From positions 1-64,000 of the forward strand of contig CAYYJS010000002.1 of assembly GCA_964472315.1 (NCBI GenBank): a DNA stretch of 64,000 bases, read 5' to 3'. The translations under genes and the position numbers were made by a program. Source of the stretch: CAYYJS01 sp964472315 (lineage in GTDB: Bacteria > Verrucomicrobiota > Kiritimatiellia > UBA8416). Every line of letters begins with the position of its first letter. Position 1 is the stretch's first letter. Positions 42,638 to 51,274 of this stretch are shown here, piece by piece. The notes under the pieces were generated by a model. That model saw only the letters and a program-made list of their open reading frames with translations, was not told where the DNA came from and did no database searches.

Positions 42638-42663
42638 ATACCGATGTGATACCGATTCGGTAT
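42638..42663 (-). promoter_or_regulatory. Operator palindrome of the orphan antitoxin
   Basis: ATACCGATTCGGTAT (42649-42663) is a perfect inverted repeat with 7-base arms, and a further half-site ATACCGAT lies at 42638-42645, 11 bases away in the same orientation. Such paired half-sites just upstream of a ribbon-helix-helix antitoxin gene are typical of autoregulation. Its conservation suggests that the antitoxin still binds DNA. Confidence 0.65.
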
Positions 42664-42705
42664 ATCCTACACGTGGACCGCACGCAAGCCGAGAGAACAG
42701 AAAGC

Positions 42706-43593
42706 TCAGGAGTAGAGACCGGTGGTCCATTCGCCGATGGTCAGGCGGTCGGATTCGGCGAGGCGGGGTGCGTAGGCGGCGCGGACGGACGCATACTGCG
42801 TGGCGAGGATGCCGGAGAGGATGAGATGGCCGCCGGGTTTGACGTGCCGGGCGATGGCATCGGCGTCGGTGATGAGCACCGGCGCCAGGATGTTGGCGAC
42901 GACCACATCGAACACGAGGTCGGGGGGCAGGTCGGCGACCGTACCGGTCCGAACGACGACGCCGTCCGCGATCCGGTTGCGGGCCAGGTTTTCGGTCGTA
43001 TCCCGCGCGGCCACGGGGTCGATGTCGATGGCCTGCACGGGGCCGAAGCCGAGTTTCGCGGCCGCGATCGTGAGGATGCCCGAGCCGCAGCCGATGTCGA
43101 GGGCTGTGCCGGTGACGCCGGCCGATGCCAGTTTGTCGAGCAGGGCGATGCAGGCGCGCGTGGTGGCGTGCTGCCCGGTGCCGAAACTCATGCCGGGATC
43201 GAGTTCGATGACGTGGTCGTCCGGCGCCGGCGTGCAGGACTCCCATGACGGTTTGATAATGACGTGGCGGCTGACGCGTTCGACGTGGAACCAGCGCTTC
43301 CAGGCTTCGCGCCAATCCACGCCCGAGAGGTTGCCGGTTTCGATGCCGGAGGTGGCGGCGCCGCAAGCGGCGAGACGCGCGGCCAGCATGGCGGCAAGCG
43401 CCTCCGCCGCGACCTGGGTGTCGGTGAAGAGTTCGTAGCGGATCGTATCCGTGTCCGCCGGTTGCCAGGATGTGGCATCGAGGCCCAGCACGGTCAACTG
43501 CGTATCCACCGTTTCGGTCGCATCGGCGGGGGCCGTGAAGCGGACGACGAACAGCGGAAGCGGCGCGGTGTCCGCGGTGAACGGCTGGGTCAT
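42706..43593 (-). CDS. prmA: Ribosomal protein L11 methyltransferase
   Basis: 295 residues. The N-terminal domain (1-110) recognises L11, and the C-terminal class I fold uses SAM: DPGMSFGTGQHATTRACIALLD, then ALDIGCGSGILTIAAAKLG (motif I), IDIDPVA and DVVVANILAPVL (NIL in place of the catalytic N/DPP motif). It trimethylates L11 at several amino groups. The start overlaps the end of the methionine-synthase-like gene by 4 bases (ATGA), so the two form an operon. First housekeeping gene to the right of the accessory island. Confidence 0.94.
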   Translation of the reverse strand: MTQPFTADTAPLPLFVVRFTAPADATETVDTQLTVLGLDATSWQPADTDTIRYELFTDTQVAAEALAAMLAARLAACGAATSGIETGNLSGVDWREAWKRWFHVERVSRHVIIKPSWESCTPAPDDHVIELDPGMSFGTGQHATTRACIALLDKLASAGVTGTALDIGCGSGILTIAAAKLGFGPVQAIDIDPVAARDTTENLARNRIADGVVVRTGTVADLPPDLVFDVVVANILAPVLITDADAIARHVKPGGHLILSGILATQYASVRAAYAPRLAESDRLTIGEWTTGLYS

Positions 43594-45422
43594 ACCAGAA
43601 CGTCCAGAGCCAGTTCGACGCGGCCGAAGGGGGCGCTGACCTGGAAGCCGGCGACACGGTCGGCAACGGCGGCACAGGTTTCGCGTGCGATCTCGCCGCC
43701 GAGACGCCAGCCGTCTTCCTTCGTCCGGCAGGCGCGCATGCGCTCCAGAATCGAATCCGGAACCTCCACACCGGGGACTTCGTTCTTCATGAACTCGGCA
43801 TTCTTGAAACTGACCAGCGGCCAAACGCCGGCGATGATCGGGATGCGGCGCGGGAGCGCGTCGAGGCGGTCCAGGAATCGGAACAAGGCCGTGGGGTCGA
43901 AGACGGGTTGCGTGATGGCATATTCGGCCCCGGCGTCGAGCTTGCGGCGAAAGCGGTCGAGTTCGCGTTCGGGGTCGACGGCGCAGGGATTGACGCCGAC
44001 GCCGATCAGGATGCCCGGTATCGGCGCGATCGGGACGTCGCCGATGTCGCGTCCGCGGTTCAAATTGGCCGCGACCTGGGTGAGCCCGACGGCATCGACA
44101 TCGAACACGCCGGTCACATCGGGATAATTTCCGATCTTGGGCGGGTCGCCGGTGATGATCAGGAAGTTGCGGAGGCCGGCGGCGTAGCCGCCGAGCAGAT
44201 CGGACTGCATGCCGATCAGGTTCCGGTCGCGGCAGCAGTAATGCAGGATCGTCTCGATGCCGACGTCGCGCTGTATGGCGATGGAGGCGATCATCGGCGA
44301 GATGCGTGCGCTGGCGCGCGGTCCGTCCGGCACGTTGATGGCATCGATTCCGGCCACATAGCACTTGCGCACCTTGGCGAGCATATCCGAGAGGTCGCAT
44401 GAGCGCGGCGGCAGGATTTCGACGGAGGTGATCTTTTCGCCCCGTGCGAGCATGCCGCCGAGGCGTGACTTCTGGGCCATCGGGATCGGCGTGACGTCGG
44501 GATCCGGCGCGGCGATCGGTTGCACGCGGATGTGCCGTTTGACGCCGCTCAGCGAATGCACGGCGCGCGACAGCGTGCGGATATGCGCCGGCGTGGTACC
44601 GCAGCAGCCGCCGATACCGCGGGCGCCGACCTCAATGAAACGCTTGGCGTACTCCGTGAAGTACTCGGGCGTGGTCAGGTACAGCATACGCCCTTCGACC
44701 TGCTGGGGTTGGCCCGCGTTGGGCATGAAGATGAAAGGCTTGGCGGTCAGGGGGACGGCCTTCTCGGCGATGGCGTACATCGGCGCCGGGCCGATGCCGC
44801 AATTCATGCCGATGGCGGCGACGCCGGGGGCGGCGTCGAGCGCGGCGATGACGTCGCGGAACGGGCGTCCCTGCGCGGTATGGCCGTCCTCGTCCACCGT
44901 GAACGACGCGACGATTGGCAAGCCGGTGGCGGTGGCCGTTTCGACGGCGAGCAGAAGTTCCTCCAGCACCGAGAACGTTTCGAAGATCAGGCAGTCGACC
45001 CCGCCTTCCGCCAGCGCCTGCGTACATTCCGCGAAGGCGGCGCGCGCCACCTCGCGGTGTTCGTCGGTGAGCAGTTGGCCCGTGCGGAGGCAGGGGCCGA
45101 CCGAACCGGCCACGTAGACATCGTCGCCCGCGGCCTCGCGCGCGAGGCGGGCGGCGGCGAGGTTGATGTCGCGCACGCGGTCGGCGAGGCCGAAGCCGCG
45201 CAGCCAGATGCGGTTGGCGCCGAACGTGTTGGTTTCGACGATATCCGCGCCGGCCTCGACATACTCGGCATGGATCGCGCGGACGAGTTTGGGGTCGGAG
45301 AGACAGACCTCGTCGAAACAGCGGTTCAGGAAGACCCCGCGCGCATAGATCATGGTTCCCATGGCCCCGTCGAAAACGACGGGCGCCTCGCTCAGGCGTT
45401 GCAGCAGGGTGACGTTTGGCAT
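43590..45422 (-). CDS. Homocysteine S-methyltransferase / methylenetetrahydrofolate reductase fusion
   Basis: 610 residues. Residues 1-290 are the zinc-dependent homocysteine methyltransferase barrel: VFDGAMGTMIYARG, ETNTFGANR, MNCG (C208) and GGCCGTTPAHI (C273, C274) give the zinc cysteines. Residues about 325-605 are the flavin-dependent reductase of MetF type: SVEILPPRSCDLSDM, VPDGPRASARISP, LIITGDPPKIGNYPDVTGVFDVD and TQPVFDP. This is the YitJ-like layout: it makes methyl-THF and may transfer the methyl to homocysteine. B12-binding domains of MetH are absent. It is followed by and overlaps prmA. Confidence 0.92.
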   Translation of the reverse strand: MPNVTLLQRLSEAPVVFDGAMGTMIYARGVFLNRCFDEVCLSDPKLVRAIHAEYVEAGADIVETNTFGANRIWLRGFGLADRVRDINLAAARLAREAAGDDVYVAGSVGPCLRTGQLLTDEHREVARAAFAECTQALAEGGVDCLIFETFSVLEELLLAVETATATGLPIVASFTVDEDGHTAQGRPFRDVIAALDAAPGVAAIGMNCGIGPAPMYAIAEKAVPLTAKPFIFMPNAGQPQQVEGRMLYLTTPEYFTEYAKRFIEVGARGIGGCCGTTPAHIRTLSRAVHSLSGVKRHIRVQPIAAPDPDVTPIPMAQKSRLGGMLARGEKITSVEILPPRSCDLSDMLAKVRKCYVAGIDAINVPDGPRASARISPMIASIAIQRDVGIETILHYCCRDRNLIGMQSDLLGGYAAGLRNFLIITGDPPKIGNYPDVTGVFDVDAVGLTQVAANLNRGRDIGDVPIAPIPGILIGVGVNPCAVDPERELDRFRRKLDAGAEYAITQPVFDPTALFRFLDRLDALPRRIPIIAGVWPLVSFKNAEFMKNEVPGVEVPDSILERMRACRTKEDGWRLGGEIARETCAAVADRVAGFQVSAPFGRVELALDVLV

Positions 45423-45454
45423 GACGGTATTTCCGCCGGCCGGCGTGTCGGGCG

Positions 45455-46942
45455 CTATTTCCGGCGGCGCTGGAGCGCGGGGAGGTTGTAATCGGCTTGG
45501 AGTTTGGCGTTGGCGGTCTTGATGCGGTCGGCGTCGAGAACGAGGTCGATACCGAACGATTCGAGGCGGAGGCGGTGGATATGTCCATCGCGGGCGACGA
45601 GGCGGAACACATCGTCCAGGTTGCGGACCGGGGCGCCGTTGACCTGTTCGATGATCTGGGTGCGCAGATGCTGGTAGCCGATGTTGATCTCGTCCGGCAG
45701 CACGGTAGATAGCAGCACGATACGGTCGCCGGGTTGGTCCGGGTCGACGCGGCGCGTGAGGTAGAGATGGACGAGCCGGGAGTCGGCCTTGGATTCCCAG
45801 TTGCGGCCATGGGCGCGCAACCACCTGCCGGTCAGTTCGTGGACGACCAACCCGCCATCCACAAGGAAGTCATCGGGCTGCCCGGTGAGGTTCTCCGGAA
45901 CGAAGGCATCGTCGTCGCGGAAGCGGCTGAGGGTCATTTGAACGGTCAAGCGTTTGCCCGCGCGCAGGAACGTGACCGGAACGGTGTCGCCGGGACGGCG
46001 TTTCTTGATCAGGTGCGGCATGAGGATGCGTCCGAATTCGTCATCGTGGTAGTAGCCCATGTTGTCGATCGCCTTGCCGTCCCATTCCACGACCACATCC
46101 ATCGGCTGCAGGATGCCGTCGGCGCCGGAGCGTGGCAGGCACGACAGCACCTGGATGCCGGCGTTTTCGTCGGCGGCGCCGAGGAACCGGCGCTTGGCGG
46201 GATCGATCAGGGGCTGCCAGAGGAAGCCGGCCGAGGCGAGTCCGTCGTAGGCGCCGTCGGCGAGATCGTCGACGAAGCGGATGAGCGAGGGGTAGGGGAT
46301 CAGCATGGCGGTTCGCGAATCGCCGTCGTAGCTCATGGCGATACCGGCCAGGGCGCCGGCGACGATCACGGGGGCGCCGGGGGCGCTGACATCGAGATCG
46401 GCCAGCACCTTGAAGGCGAGTGTCCGGAACGGGGCTTCCGGAAGCGCGTCCACCAGGATGCGCACGAGTCTGGCGTCGCCCTTCTGGAATTCGCGCGTCT
46501 CGTCGAACTGCACGATCTCGAGCGCCGCATTTGCCGGCATGGCGTCGGCGATGCGGATGGGGGTCATGCCGGCCAGTTGTTCCGGCGCGAGCACCTGGAG
46601 CAGCGCCAGGTTGGCTTCGGCATCGGCTTCCACGACACGTGCGGGGATCTTCACGCCGGAACGGACTCTCCCGAGTTCGATGAGGACGTGATTGCGGACG
46701 ACGGTTTCCGTGGTGAGCACCTTGTCCGGAGCGATCACGATGCCGAATCCGATGCGTGCGCGCGGCGCCAGCATCTGCCAGGGGATGAACGGGTTATACT
46801 CCTGGCAGGTGGTGGTGATCTGCACGACAGGCACGTCTTCGCCGGCGGCCGGACGTGCCGGGGCGTCGTCGGCGGCCGCGCGGAGCATGGCTGTGGAACA
46901 GGCGATCGCCGCGAGCGTGAGCGGGAGGCGTCTACGGCGCAT
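45455..46942 (-). CDS. Catalytically dead HtrA/Deg-like paralogue, secreted
   Basis: 495 residues with a signal peptide (RRRRLPLTLAAIACSTAMLRAAA). The fold follows the neighbouring serine protease: RIGFGIVIAPDKVLTTETVVRNH, EANLALLQV and DVSAPGAPVIVAGALAGIAM line up with its SGTGFVIDKRRILTNAHVVS, DCDLAIV and NPGNSGGPVLYRG. All three catalytic positions are changed: H to T, D to N, S to P. PDZ-like regions follow (about 270-360 and 430-480). It is probably a chaperone, scaffold or substrate-presenting partner of the active protease. AAGGAG precedes the ATG, which overlaps the protease end by 11 bases, so they are co-translated tandem duplicates. Confidence 0.8.
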   Translation of the reverse strand: MRRRRLPLTLAAIACSTAMLRAAADDAPARPAAGEDVPVVQITTTCQEYNPFIPWQMLAPRARIGFGIVIAPDKVLTTETVVRNHVLIELGRVRSGVKIPARVVEADAEANLALLQVLAPEQLAGMTPIRIADAMPANAALEIVQFDETREFQKGDARLVRILVDALPEAPFRTLAFKVLADLDVSAPGAPVIVAGALAGIAMSYDGDSRTAMLIPYPSLIRFVDDLADGAYDGLASAGFLWQPLIDPAKRRFLGAADENAGIQVLSCLPRSGADGILQPMDVVVEWDGKAIDNMGYYHDDEFGRILMPHLIKKRRPGDTVPVTFLRAGKRLTVQMTLSRFRDDDAFVPENLTGQPDDFLVDGGLVVHELTGRWLRAHGRNWESKADSRLVHLYLTRRVDPDQPGDRIVLLSTVLPDEINIGYQHLRTQIIEQVNGAPVRNLDDVFRLVARDGHIHRLRLESFGIDLVLDADRIKTANAKLQADYNLPALQRRRK

Positions 46943-48629
46943 CGGTGACTCCTTCGATCCAGGTGGTGGCGGGCACATCGTACTGGCGCATGACTTCCGC
47001 CGTGGCGGCGGTCGTGGCCTGCGCATCCAGGATCAGGCGGTCCTCGACGCCGGCGAACGTGAAGACATGGAAGCCCTGCGTTCGCGAGAGGATGGCCGTG
47101 CGCACGTCCTCGAGCTTCGCGATGGGGTGGTCGTTGACGGATTCGACCACCGCATTCACGAAGCCGTCGCCGTAGGTATTGACCGCGTGGGGGAGGCGTG
47201 CCGAAAGCACGACAAACTCATCGCGGTCGCGGTGATGGCCGTCGATCTTCGCGTACTGCAGGTAGTAGATGAGCTGCTGACCGACCGATTCGTTGATGCG
47301 CTGGCCCTGGCTGCGCAGGTACTCGCGCGTCAGCGGCGAGAAGACAAGGCCGCCGACCATGAAGTACTCGGGCTTGCGGTCGTAGACGTTGCGGAACACG
47401 AAGGGGTCGTAAGGCGTCTTGAGGGGGACACGAACGGCGAGCACGCCGCGGTCGCGCCAGACGCGCAGCGAAACCGCGTCGCCCCATTGCTTTCGTTCCA
47501 TCAGCTCGGAGAACTGCACGGAGTTCCCATCGAGCTGGATCGTGCCGTCCTCGGCGATATCGTAGCCGTCGATGTCGAGAAGCACGTCGCCGGTGCGCAG
47601 ACACCCCTCGGCGCTGCCGCTGCCGAACGGGTCGAGATAGTAGACGACCACGCCATCCTCCGCGGCGGGCAGGCCCAGGGAGGCGCGCAGGGCATCGTTA
47701 CGCAGGTCCATGGTGGCGGCGCCGAGATCCTGATAGCCGTGGTACGTGCCGTCCTCGATATCGTCGAGGAAGTGCTTCAGCACGGGGCTGGGGATGGCGT
47801 AACCGATGTTGTCGGCGCGGGTGAGGCCCTGGAAGGCGAGACCGACGACACGACCGCGGTAGAGCACGGGGCCGCCGCTGTTGCCCGGGTTGATCGCGGC
47901 GTCCACCTGCAGGACGAGGTGCTGATCGACGCCGCTGTGGGAGTAGACCGAGTAGTCGATACGCGAGACGACGCCTTCGGTGAGCGACAGACGTTCGCCG
48001 CCGACGGGATAGCCAAGGACCGTGACGGAGTCGCTGAGGCGCGGGATTGCGACGGCGAACTTCACGGGCCGGGTATCGGTAAAAAACGACGGATCGTCGA
48101 CGGAGACGATCGCGAGGTCGCAGTCGTGGCCGGCGTGCAGGACGCGTGCCCGGTAGCGGCGCGGATCGGTATCCTTCTTGACCTCGATATAGCGGGTATT
48201 CGAGACGACGTGCGCGTTGGTGAGGATGCGACGCTTGTCGATGACGAAGCCGGTGCCGCTGGCCTGCATGGGCGCCGAGCTCTGCCAAGGCGTCGCGTAG
48301 TCGTGCTGTTGTACGGTGACATAGATTTTGACCACGGTGCGTCGGAGACCGTCGATGCCGCCGTCGCCGAAAGCCGCCGCCGGCGACGTGGGCCACAGGC
48401 AGACCGCGGCCGTCACCCAGGCGGCGACGCCTCGCAGGAGCTGGCGATTCGCATGATGGCGGAGGCTGTCCTGGGGGCGCGGACGTCTCGTCCGCTCTTT
48501 TGCTCGAAGATGTCGGTTTTGCGGGCGGGACGCCCGCGCTCCCAGGAGCGTCCACCCGGCACATGCGCCATAATGCGAATCGCTGCTCAGGAGCGGCTTT
48601 GATATTGCGGAACCATGCATGATCGTCAT
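46932..48629 (-). CDS. HtrA/Deg-like serine protease with PDZ domains
   Basis: Up to 565 residues. The trypsin-like triad is complete: H140 (ILTNAHVVS), D171 (DCDLAIVSV) and S251 (INPGNSGGPVL). PDZ-like regions lie near 320-420 and 480-545 (DGFVNAVVESVNDHPIAKLEDV). A hydrophobic stretch (64-86, LLRGVAAWVTAAVCLWPTSPAAA) looks like the signal peptide core, so the product is exported. The start is uncertain: ATG 48629 has GAGGAA twelve bases away, but residues about 16-62 are encoded by a palindromic repeat, implying that the element entered the original 5' end. It would degrade or refold envelope proteins. It leads an operon with its dead paralogue. Confidence 0.85.
   Translation of the reverse strand: MTIMHGSAISKPLLSSDSHYGACAGWTLLGARASRPQNRHLRAKERTRRPRPQDSLRHHANRQLLRGVAAWVTAAVCLWPTSPAAAFGDGGIDGLRRTVVKIYVTVQQHDYATPWQSSAPMQASGTGFVIDKRRILTNAHVVSNTRYIEVKKDTDPRRYRARVLHAGHDCDLAIVSVDDPSFFTDTRPVKFAVAIPRLSDSVTVLGYPVGGERLSLTEGVVSRIDYSVYSHSGVDQHLVLQVDAAINPGNSGGPVLYRGRVVGLAFQGLTRADNIGYAIPSPVLKHFLDDIEDGTYHGYQDLGAATMDLRNDALRASLGLPAAEDGVVVYYLDPFGSGSAEGCLRTGDVLLDIDGYDIAEDGTIQLDGNSVQFSELMERKQWGDAVSLRVWRDRGVLAVRVPLKTPYDPFVFRNVYDRKPEYFMVGGLVFSPLTREYLRSQGQRINESVGQQLIYYLQYAKIDGHHRDRDEFVVLSARLPHAVNTYGDGFVNAVVESVNDHPIAKLEDVRTAILSRTQGFHVFTFAGVEDRLILDAQATTAATAEVMRQYDVPATTWIEGVTDAP
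48444..48583. repeat. 140-bp imperfect palindromic element (MITE/REP-like)
   Basis: The outer arms GCGATTCGCATGATGGCG (48444-48461) and 48566-48583 are inverted copies with one mismatch. Inner arms at 48469-48495 and 48521-48547 (core GCGCGGACGTC versus GCGGGCGTCCC on the other strand) also pair over about 27 bases. The loop is 48496-48520. The whole unit can fold into one long hairpin. On the minus strand it encodes ALLGARASRPQN-like text; from memory, GAGVPPA/GARASRP-type translations mark dispersed repeats in PVC genomes. Confidence 0.75.
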
Positions 48630-48709
48630 AGGGTGGGTTCGTTCCTCAACTGATGGGGCGCAGTGTACGCGGGTCGCCGTGGAAGCGCACGGAAAAAAGA
48701 GGGGCGGTC

Positions 48710-48874
48710 ATGGGATTGGCGGATCGCGAGTATATGCGGGCGCCGCGGGCGGAACCGCCGCGGGGCCGGGGACGTTCGGCGAAGCCCGGTGGATCGGGGT
48801 GGGTAGCGCGGTTGCGCTTCGCCATCTGGCTGGCCTGGCGCAAGGTCCGTGACGGCGTCAGTAAAAGTACCTGA
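48710..48874 (+). CDS. Possible small basic protein
   Basis: A 54-codon frame starting at an ATG with GAGGGG twelve bases upstream. The product is rich in arginine and ends ARLRFAIWLAWRKVRDG, a possible amphipathic helix. It lies in the 228-base gap between the protease and the small outer-membrane-like gene and overlaps the latter's 3' end by 17 bases on the opposite strand. No family is recognised, and high G+C makes such frames common by chance, so support is weak. Confidence 0.22.
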   Translation: MGLADREYMRAPRAEPPRGRGRSAKPGGSGWVARLRFAIWLAWRKVRDGVSKST

Positions 48875-49364
48875 GCAGGATGCCGAACTCGATGTCGCTG
48901 CCGTCGAAGTCCCTCAACACGCTCCACGACTCGAACGGGTAATAGGCCAGGATGTCGAACGCCAGCACGGGCAGGCGCACCGTATACCCGAGGATGAACT
49001 GCCAATAGATGTCCGTCCAATCGGTGCTCGCCTCGGTCGCGATGTAGCTGCTTAGGGCGCCCACGCCGGCCTGCCAGCCGCGATCCTGCAGGATCAGGTT
49101 GATCTGCGGCGTGACGACGTAGTCGACGACATTCGATCCCACTTCCGAGGTGTAGCCCAGGAGCAGTTGCCAATAGCCGTTCTGGTCGTGGAACTCGCAA
49201 CCGAGGATATACGACACGTCGCCATCGTCGAACGGCAACTCCTCGAAGACCGAGTGGTCCACATGGCGTCGGACGCCGCCGGTCAGGGCGGGGCGCATGG
49301 CGGGAGCGGCGAACAGCGCCGGAACAAGCGCCGCGAAGACGATGGCGAACAGAGTTTGTTTCAT
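48858..49364 (-). CDS. Small secreted protein, probable outer-membrane beta-barrel
   Basis: 168 residues. A signal peptide is clear (KQTLFAIVFAALVPALFAAPA, cut near residue 20). The mature part has alternating polar and aromatic strands (YWQLLLGYTSEV, VVDYVVTPQINLIL, IYWQFILGYTVRL) and ends in LLRYFY, an aromatic C-terminal residue as recognised by the BAM machinery. The size would give a barrel of about eight strands. No family recognised and no specific function can be given. It stands alone, divergent from alr. Confidence 0.6.
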   Translation of the reverse strand: MKQTLFAIVFAALVPALFAAPAMRPALTGGVRRHVDHSVFEELPFDDGDVSYILGCEFHDQNGYWQLLLGYTSEVGSNVVDYVVTPQINLILQDRGWQAGVGALSSYIATEASTDWTDIYWQFILGYTVRLPVLAFDILAYYPFESWSVLRDFDGSDIEFGILLRYFY

Positions 49365-49451
49365 GGCCGCATGCTAGCGGCGCAAGGGGAGGCGTACAAG
49401 CGCAAATGCTCCCTTGACGCCGGACGGAACACGACCGAAACTGCCGCACCA

Positions 49452-50588
49452 ATGAACGACAGCGGCATACGCGACGGGCATGGTCGAGTCTGGCTGGACA
49501 TCGATCTGGGGCGCCTCCGCGACAACTTCCGGAAGATCCGCCAGGCCGTGGCGCCGGCGGGAGTCGTGGCCGTGCTTAAAGCCAACGCGTACGGATTGGG
49601 CATGGCGCCGATCGGGCAGACTCTGTGCGAGGCCGGCGTCGCCGGATTGGCGGTGGCCGAGCCGCGCGAAGCGAAGGCGTTGTGCGGTCTCTCCGCGCCG
49701 GTCCAGATTCTCGGCGGCATTCTGCCCGACGAGATCGATGCGGCGTTGATCCGCGGCGTGACGCTGCCGGTCACCGACCTGGAGATTGCGCGCGCGATCA
49801 GCGCCTGCGCCGTCGCCGAGGGATTGGTCGCGACGGTGCAATTCCTTGTCGATACGGGCATGGGGCGGCTGGGCATCCCGGCGGACGAGGCCGAGACCGT
49901 GATCGCCGACGCCGTGCGTCTGCCCGGTCTGAACCCCGAAGGCATCTATTCCCATTTCCCGGTGGCCTACCGTGCCGGCAGCGACTTCACGCGTGCGCAG
50001 GTGCGGCGGTTCCGCGCGATTCTGGCCGCGCTGGAGGCGCGGGGCATCCGGTTCGCCAAGCGGCACATCGCCAACAGCGATGCCGTGAACAACTTCCCCG
50101 AGACGTTCGGGCCGCCGTTCAACCTGGTGCGCACGGGCATCAACCTGCACGGCTCGTTCGATATCGAGGGGCGCCGCACGCTCGACCTGAGATCGATCCT
50201 GACGCTCAAGACGAGGCTGGTCGCCGTGCGGCGGCTGCGGGCCGGCGCCAGCATCGGCTACGGCTGCACGTATACGCTGCCGCACGATATGCTGGTCGGA
50301 ACCATCTCGGCGGGCTATGCGGACGGTCTTCCGCTGGCTTTGTCCAACCGCGGGTATGTGCTTGTGCGGGGATTGCCCTGTCCGGTGCTCGGGCGTGTCT
50401 CCATGGATTACACGACGGTATCGCTCGACCAGGTGCCGGATGCGGTCCGCGGCGACGAGGTGGTGTGTCTGGGCGGCGACGGGCCGAAGACGGTATCCGT
50501 CGAGGATTGGGCGCAGCTCAAGGGAACGCATCCGTACGAAATCATCTGTTCGTTCGGCAGCCGTGTCGAACGACGTTACCGGGAGTGA
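49452..50588 (+). CDS. alr: Alanine racemase
   Basis: 378 residues; makes D-alanine for peptidoglycan with PLP. VVAVLKANAYGLG holds the Schiff-base lysine K43, LVDTGMGRLGI and HIANSDAV are barrel signatures, RTGINLHG binds the cofactor phosphate, and ASIGYGCTYT and RVSMDYTTV belong to the C-terminal beta domain, the first with the catalytic tyrosine. The ATG at 49452 is chosen by alignment to the family start; no strong ribosome site is seen. A nucleotidase-like gene follows after 2 bases. Confidence 0.95.
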   Translation: MNDSGIRDGHGRVWLDIDLGRLRDNFRKIRQAVAPAGVVAVLKANAYGLGMAPIGQTLCEAGVAGLAVAEPREAKALCGLSAPVQILGGILPDEIDAALIRGVTLPVTDLEIARAISACAVAEGLVATVQFLVDTGMGRLGIPADEAETVIADAVRLPGLNPEGIYSHFPVAYRAGSDFTRAQVRRFRAILAALEARGIRFAKRHIANSDAVNNFPETFGPPFNLVRTGINLHGSFDIEGRRTLDLRSILTLKTRLVAVRRLRAGASIGYGCTYTLPHDMLVGTISAGYADGLPLALSNRGYVLVRGLPCPVLGRVSMDYTTVSLDQVPDAVRGDEVVCLGGDGPKTVSVEDWAQLKGTHPYEIICSFGSRVERRYRE

Positions 50589-50590
50589 TC

Positions 50591-51274
50591 ATGGCCATGG
50601 CGACGCCGCGCCCGATTGTCTACGTGGACTTCGACGACGTGCTGTGCGAAACGGCGCGCCGGCTGATGGACATTTTCAATGTCCGCTACGGCAAGTCCGT
50701 GATCTTCGAGGAGATCTACACGTTCGACCTGCACACGGCGTTCGGACTGGGCGAGGCGGAAACGCGCGACCTGATCGATACGTTCCACGACCCGGCCATG
50801 CTCGCCTCCCTGCCGCCGATCGCGGGCGCGGTGGAGACGCTGCGCGGCTGGCATGCCGACGGCATTGGCGTCGATATCGTCACCGGCCGGCCGCCGGCGA
50901 CGCATGTGCCGTCGCGCGCGTGGCTCGATGCGCACGGTGTGCCGTTCCGCGACCTGATTTTCGTCGACAAGTACAGTCGCGGGCATACCGAGTTGCCGGA
51001 TGTCGAACTGCACACGTGCGACGACCTGCGGCGCCGCGGCTATGCGCTGGCCGTGGACGACTCGTTCGCCATGGCCACGTTCCTCGCGACGCGGACGGGC
51101 GTACCCGTGGCGCTGTACTCCCGCCCCTGGAATCTGGATGGCGACGAATACGCGGCCTCCGGCGCCGCCCGCATCCACCGGTGTCGTTCCTGGGCGGATA
51201 TCGACCGCGTCGCGCGCGCGGTGTTGGACGGCCGCGGCCACGAACTGCTGGAGGACCACCGATGCAAGTGCTGA
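50591..51274 (+). CDS. HAD-family 5'-deoxyribonucleotidase-like phosphatase
   Basis: 227 residues. PIVYVDFDDVLCETARRL contains the DxD nucleophile pair (D13, D15), DIVTGRPPATH the motif II threonine, and LAVDDSFAMATFLA the motif IV acidic residues. The length and the helical cap (EEIYTFDLHTAFGLGEAETRDLI) fit NT5C-type deoxyribonucleotidases, which dephosphorylate dUMP/dTMP or related nucleotides; another small substrate is possible. It follows alr by 2 bases and overlaps pyrC by 13 bases, so it is part of a three-gene unit and may be linked to pyrimidine metabolism. Confidence 0.72.
   Translation: MAMATPRPIVYVDFDDVLCETARRLMDIFNVRYGKSVIFEEIYTFDLHTAFGLGEAETRDLIDTFHDPAMLASLPPIAGAVETLRGWHADGIGVDIVTGRPPATHVPSRAWLDAHGVPFRDLIFVDKYSRGHTELPDVELHTCDDLRRRGYALAVDDSFAMATFLATRTGVPVALYSRPWNLDGDEYAASGAARIHRCRSWADIDRVARAVLDGRGHELLEDHRCKC

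Noticed and set aside
29861..42705. Integrase, tRNA target or attachment-site repeats bounding the island
   Set aside because: I looked at both edges and found no integrase gene, no tRNA and no direct repeat that I could support, so the island is defined by gene content and apparent composition only.
43264..45491. Large plus-strand frames opposite prmA and the methyltransferase/MTHFR fusion
   Set aside because: They mirror the coding strand of well-identified enzymes and show no motif of their own.
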